Shown: positions 60,201 to 64,000 of the stretch, in pieces
Layout of the letters: each line of letters opens with the position of its first letter
Position numbering within the stretch: the stretch's first letter is position 1
DNA from: Gossypium raimondii
Taxonomy: Eukaryota; Streptophyta; Magnoliopsida; Malvales; Malvaceae
Direction of reading: 5' to 3'
Assembly: GCF_025698545.1 (NCBI RefSeq)
Contig: NC_068575.1
Coordinates: 62,629,980-62,693,979, forward strand
Length of the DNA stretch: 64,000 nt
The notes under the pieces: model-generated
Told to the model about the DNA's origin: nothing
Database searches by the model: none
What the model saw: the letters and a program-made list of their open reading frames with translations, nothing else
Translations under genes and position numbers: made by a program

Positions 60201-62630
60201 AATAATGACTGTTGTTGCTGGGCTCAGTGTCCGTGATCCATTCCTGATGCCATTTGATAAGAAGGATGTAAGTTTGTTGTCTTATTCTAGCTTAATCTTT
60301 TGTAAATGTGAATTTTAATATGAATCTTTTTCCAGCATCTTTATTCAAGTTCCTTGTTTTGTTTCTAGGTGTAAATTTTAGAATCGGTCTTTCTTCCAGC
60401 ATTGTCCTTTTGACATCTTAGTGCAATGCATTTCCTATGTTCCTTAAAGACGTGTTCATTTGTTCTTTTTCTCTTTGTTTCATTCTTTTATATTATTGTC
60501 ATCTTTAGTTATTGTAAAAATCGAAGACTCTGGGTTGTAGTTTCTCCTGCTTTGACTTGCCATTGGTATTAACCTTAAATATTGAATAAGGTTAAGGGTT
60601 TGAATCTCCCTATTTCCCAATATCTAGATAAGTGTGAAGCTCTGTACTCTTTTATTCTTTTGGTTTGATGATGCATAAACAGAGTTTATTACTTTAGAAC
60701 TTGGGAAAATTATGCTTGTGATGTTTATTGGGAGCCCTTTTAATCTTTCTTTCTCATTGTGGCAGCTTGCTGAAACGGCAAAAGCCCAATTCGCTGGCCA
60801 GGAATACAGTGATCATATTGCAGTTATCCGAGCCTATGAGGGTTGGAAAGAAGCTGAAAGGGAGCAGTCTGGTTATGAGTATTGTTGGAAGAATTTTCTT
60901 TCTGCACAAACTCTCAAGGCTATTCACTCTCTACGAAAGCAGTTCTTCTATTTGCTCAAGGATGCTGGTCTAGTTGATCAAAATGTAGAAAACTGCAATA
61001 AGTGGAGCCACGATGAACATCTTGTCAGGGCAGTTATTTGTGCTGGCTTGTTTCCAGGGATATGCTCTGTTGTGGTGAGTTTTGCAGCATTTCACTCAAC
61101 TATTGTTCTGTTGTTATTGTTGTTGCTGCTGCTGTTGTTGTTATTCTGTTTTGATTACGCATCTTTGTTAACATATATTTCTCATCTATGTTGATATTCT
61201 GATGGGGAAGGATGATAAAAGAGTATTTTTATTTATCAAAAAGAATTGTCTGGTCAATGCCTTACAGTTTATCCATCATTTAGGATTATTAGGCTTTTCT
61301 TTTTAATATATTTTATGAAATATGCACTTATGCAATTTCATTTTACAGAACAAAGAGAAGTCAATTGCAATGAAAACAATGGAGGATGGTCAAGTTCTTT
61401 TACACTCGGTAATTTGCATTATACTTCATTGGTCTTCTTTTTCCTTTCATAATTCATTGTTTCAAGTAACTGCTTGAATGGTAAAGAAATAGTTCATTAG
61501 AATGCTAAGTTTCAAATTTATTACTTATTTATTAATTGATTTTCAACTTGTTTGTTTGACATAAATTAGAATTCGGTGAATGCTGAAGTTCCCAAAGTTC
61601 CATACCCTTGGCTGGTTTTCAATGAAAAGGTAAAAGTGAATGCAGTATTCCTCCGCGATTCAACTGGTGTTTCTGATTCCATACTGCTCTTATTTGGAGG
61701 GAACATCTCTAGAGGTGGACTAGTAAGTTACTCAATTGAATTGTTATATTTGCGTGCTCCATTTCTTCTTGGAGTGAAGATTATTTGCCTGAATTCAGTC
61801 TTACTTGGCATAGAATTTATGTTGAACCTTTTCTTGGGTGTTGATAGGATGGACATCTGAAGATGTTGGGAGGATATTTGGAGTTCTTCATGAAACCTGC
61901 TTTAGCTGTTATGTATTTAAGCGTGAAAAGAGAGCTAGAAGAACTAATTCAGAGGAAAGTAAGTATTATCTTTGCCTTATAGGTCCAATATTTTGATAAA
62001 ATCTAGAGAGCTAGTTTGTTTTTTGGTTTCATTTTCACCTGAATTTGGATTTCCTACTTTACAAATCCTAGTTTCTTATCTTTGTTTATGCCATTCTCTT
62101 TCAATTCACTGCCAAAAGCTAACATCTCGAACATTTAATTTATGCGGATGGTTTGTTGGCAGCTTTTGGATCCTACATTAGACATGCATTCTAGCAATGA
62201 GCTCCTCTCGGCAGTAAGATTGCTGGTCTCAGAAGATCGATGTGAAGGTAGATTTGTCTTTGGCCGTCAGGTGACGTTGTCTTCAAAGAAGACAGCCACT
62301 GTTAAAACACCAGGTAAGAGCGAGGCTGATAATTCGAAGAATCATCTGCAAACAGTCCTTACCAGGGCTGGACATGGACCACCCACTTACAAGACAAAGC
62401 AACTAAAGAACAACCAGTTCCGATCTACAGTCATCTTTAATGGGCTGGATTTTGTTGGGCAGCCTTGTAGCAGCAAGAAACTTGCAGAAAAGGATGCAGC
62501 TGCTCAGGCTTTACTGTGGTTGAGGGGTGAAGACCATTCAACTTCCCGAGATATTGACCATGCCTCATTGCTTCTTAAAAAGAGCAAAAGCCGGAGGAAA
62601 ACTTCAGTCAGTGATGCTAAGTGGAGTTAA
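54242..62630 (+). CDS. DExH-box ATP-dependent RNA helicase (DHX36-like, DExH3/DExH5 type), 1196 aa
   Basis: Nineteen exons: 54242-54604, 54942-55096, 55199-55286, 55530-55772, 56152-56247, 56767-56955, 57067-57226, 57308-57438, 58108-58281, 58410-58682, 58867-59061, 59662-59865, 59947-60016, 60119-60267, 60766-61074, 61349-61408, 61570-61722, 61848-61958, 62163-62630. Frame closes at 1196 codons. Motifs: Walker [12 protein letters not shown] (Lys ~327), DEIH at ~422-425, SAT in [11 protein letters not shown], and QRRGRAGR across the exon 11/12 join (~689-696). HA2 and OB-fold regions follow. A C-terminal double-stranded RNA-binding domain spans ~1101-1163 ([15 protein letters not shown]...[15 protein letters not shown]). 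The Arg/Ser-rich, acid-poor N-terminus could be an organelle targeting peptide, and a second in-frame ATG at 54290 has a better context. Length fits Arabidopsis DExH5 as I recall it. Role: RNA or RNP remodelling, possibly G-quadruplex unwinding. Confidence 0.93.
61108..61144. repeat. TGT/TGC trinucleotide microsatellite in a helicase intron
   Basis: A run of TTG/TGC trinucleotides lies in intron 15, downstream of the exon 15 donor. It is noncoding after splicing. Confidence 0.75.
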
Positions 62631-62812
62631 GTCTAGATATTTAGGTGGATAATGTGTCATCGTTATCACTTAGCAGCGAAGCAGAAAGACAACAGTCCTG
62701 AGGCACCACAATCTCGGAGTTCAGTCTTTCTATGGAATTTTATTGAACCTATGACATGCCGACGTTTAGAACCCTTGTTTTTTAATGGGATGGAAGGTAA
62801 TACCCCTTTAGA

Positions 62813-62942
62813 GGCCAAAACTTAAGTGAAAGATCCCATGGAGGCAGAAGCTGGAGAAAATGGCCAATTTGGAAAGGGCCAAAACTTAAGTGAAAGATCC
62901 CATGGAGGCAGAAGCTGGAGAAAATGGCCAATTTGGAAAGGG
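62813..62942. repeat. Perfect 64-bp tandem duplication
   Basis: Two adjacent copies with a 64-bp period (62813-62876 and 62877-62940, plus 2 bp). Each includes 'agatcccatggaggcagaag'. They are identical by eye, so the duplication is recent. It lies about 180 bp after the helicase stop codon, probably in or near the 3' untranslated region. Confidence 0.92.
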
Positions 62943-63367
62943 TGTTACCTTTGTCGGCTCTCGTTCAAGGTGAGTGCTATTACTTCATATTTTGTTGCTA
63001 CTGGTTTAGCCATAAGTTATAAATCAATTTTTTTTTTATCGAAACTAGGAGTTGACAATAGTTATAGATTTATCCAAGGCTTTTGTATGGTTATTTATGA
63101 GAAAGCCTTTCGATCACAGCTTGTAATAAACTACCACTGACTAGGTTTACAGTCTCTTGTTGGTCCTAGTTGGGAATCCTTATATACTAAAATCCTTAAA
63201 GAACATATGCTTTAGACCTTGATTATTGATCATTTGAACTAGCAGATATTTCCTCTTTTTCTTTCAAGACAAGTTAATGTAGAGTAGAGCATGGTAATCT
63301 GTGAAATTACACTATTAACATGAATGTGACTGCTTGAGCTTGATAATGCAAGTTGGTCTCATTTCTT

Positions 63368-63750
63368 GGTAAAAATAGCATAGAGGTCCCTATACTAGGA
63401 GTTGGATTGTATTTTGCCTTTTACTCAATAAAATGACAAATTAGTCCCCATACTATAGATCAAGGAGCAATATCGTCTTTTTGTTCATAACTTAATTCAT
63501 TTCTACTGTTGAAAATTTGTCCATGTACATCAATACGAGGTACGTATGGTAAGTCATGTATCACTGTTTGGTTATTTTGTCAGTCATACCAGTTTTATCC
63601 ATTTTAACCATTCTAATGGATGAAATTTTTAATAGAAAATATCAATTTGCTTTTTGATTTAACATACAAAGATTAATTTGTTCATTTTTTTAGTAAAAGA
63701 GTAAAATACAGTCTGACTTTTAGCAGGGGAGCTTCTATGATATTTTTACC
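63368..63750. mobile_element. Family 1 MITE downstream of the helicase
   Basis: About 383 bp, starting ggtaaaaatagcatag and ending gatatttttacc, collinear with 44219-44596. It is diverged, and I could not identify a clear target duplication. Confidence 0.75.
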
Positions 63751-64000
63751 CTATTTTTTCAATTTCTTGTTAATTGCTGATATTGTGTTCTTTCCCTTAA
63801 GTTGGGATCACACGATGGGACTTTAATTTTTTGCTAAACTAGTTTCATGGTTGGATCGAATGTATTTGTTCTTTTGCAAAACTTGCTTTACGATGTTTTA
63901 TACTTTTGAATGGTGTTTACTAAACGTGCTTTATGTTCATGCTACTGATATCACAATACATCAATATCCAAGGCGTATTTTCATAATCATATATAATAAT

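Larger units (their letters stand above)
62631..64000. other. 3' flank of the helicase gene
   Basis: Holds the helicase 3' untranslated region, a perfect 64-bp tandem duplication (62813-62942), AT-rich spacer, and a family 1 MITE (63368-63750). No further gene is supported up to the window end. Confidence 0.55.

Noticed and set aside
62813-62942. Short repeats considered as CRISPR-like or satellite.
   Set aside because: There are only two adjacent copies with no spacers, and the window is eukaryotic.

Overview
The window is nuclear DNA of a dicot plant. The evidence is AT-rich intergenic DNA, multi-exon genes with short GT..AG introns, plant-type protein families, a eukaryotic tRNA-Asp, and many small palindromic transposons. 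From memory, the repeat families and the plant-mobile-domain transposon look like those of cotton (Gossypium). That genus call is inference, not something I could test.

Layout, left to right. 1-5.0 kb is gene-free and repeat-rich. 5.0-10.6 kb and 13.6-19.0 kb (both minus strand) are tandem copies of a nine-exon membrane-associated alpha/beta-hydrolase lipase (702 and 694 aa). They share splice sites, splice phases, a promoter G-box and a conserved stretch in intron 1. 21.6-26.9 kb (minus) is a 13-exon CCR4-type deadenylase-like nuclease. 27.7 kb is tRNA-Asp(GUC). 29.9-31.8 kb (plus) is a PLAC8/cadmium-resistance-type membrane protein with a long Pro/Gln-rich head. 33.3-36.7 kb (plus) is a lipid phosphate phosphatase. 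38.6 kb (plus) is a small unrecognised basic protein. 40.6-45.4 kb (plus) is a PP2C phosphatase. 46.7-47.5 kb (plus) is a small zinc-ribbon/OB-fold protein resembling the RPA1 C-terminus. 49.1-50.7 kb (minus) is the intronless CCT4 chaperonin subunit. 54.2-62.6 kb (plus) is a 19-exon DExH-box RNA helicase of 1196 aa with a C-terminal dsRNA-binding domain.

For the nine multi-exon host genes other than CCT4 and the small ORF, and for the transposon gene, I chose splice sites by eye and checked that the reading frame closes across all joins. Host genes of this kind are mostly housekeeping or signalling: lipid metabolism (two lipases, LPP), RNA turnover and remodelling (CCR4-like, DExH helicase), protein folding (CCT4) and dephosphorylation (PP2C). 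I see no operon-like functional cluster beyond the lipase tandem pair.

The accessory layer is dominated by short DNA transposons. At least six palindromic MITE families are present. Several have 9-bp target duplications, which points to Mutator-like transposases. They sit in introns (two of one family in the PP2C gene, one in the last CCR4-like intron) and inside one another. The most complete mobile unit is a 1328-bp MULE at 52493-53820. It has ~140-bp terminal inverted repeats, a 9-bp target duplication, and a truncated plant-mobile-domain gene whose end runs into the repeat. It lies inside the arm of an older palindromic element. Two decayed RNase H-like fragments flank the lipid phosphatase gene. 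I found no intact retroelement, no CRISPR and no convincing new enzymatic system. The most unusual items are the nested transposons and the regulatory sequence conserved between the lipase copies.
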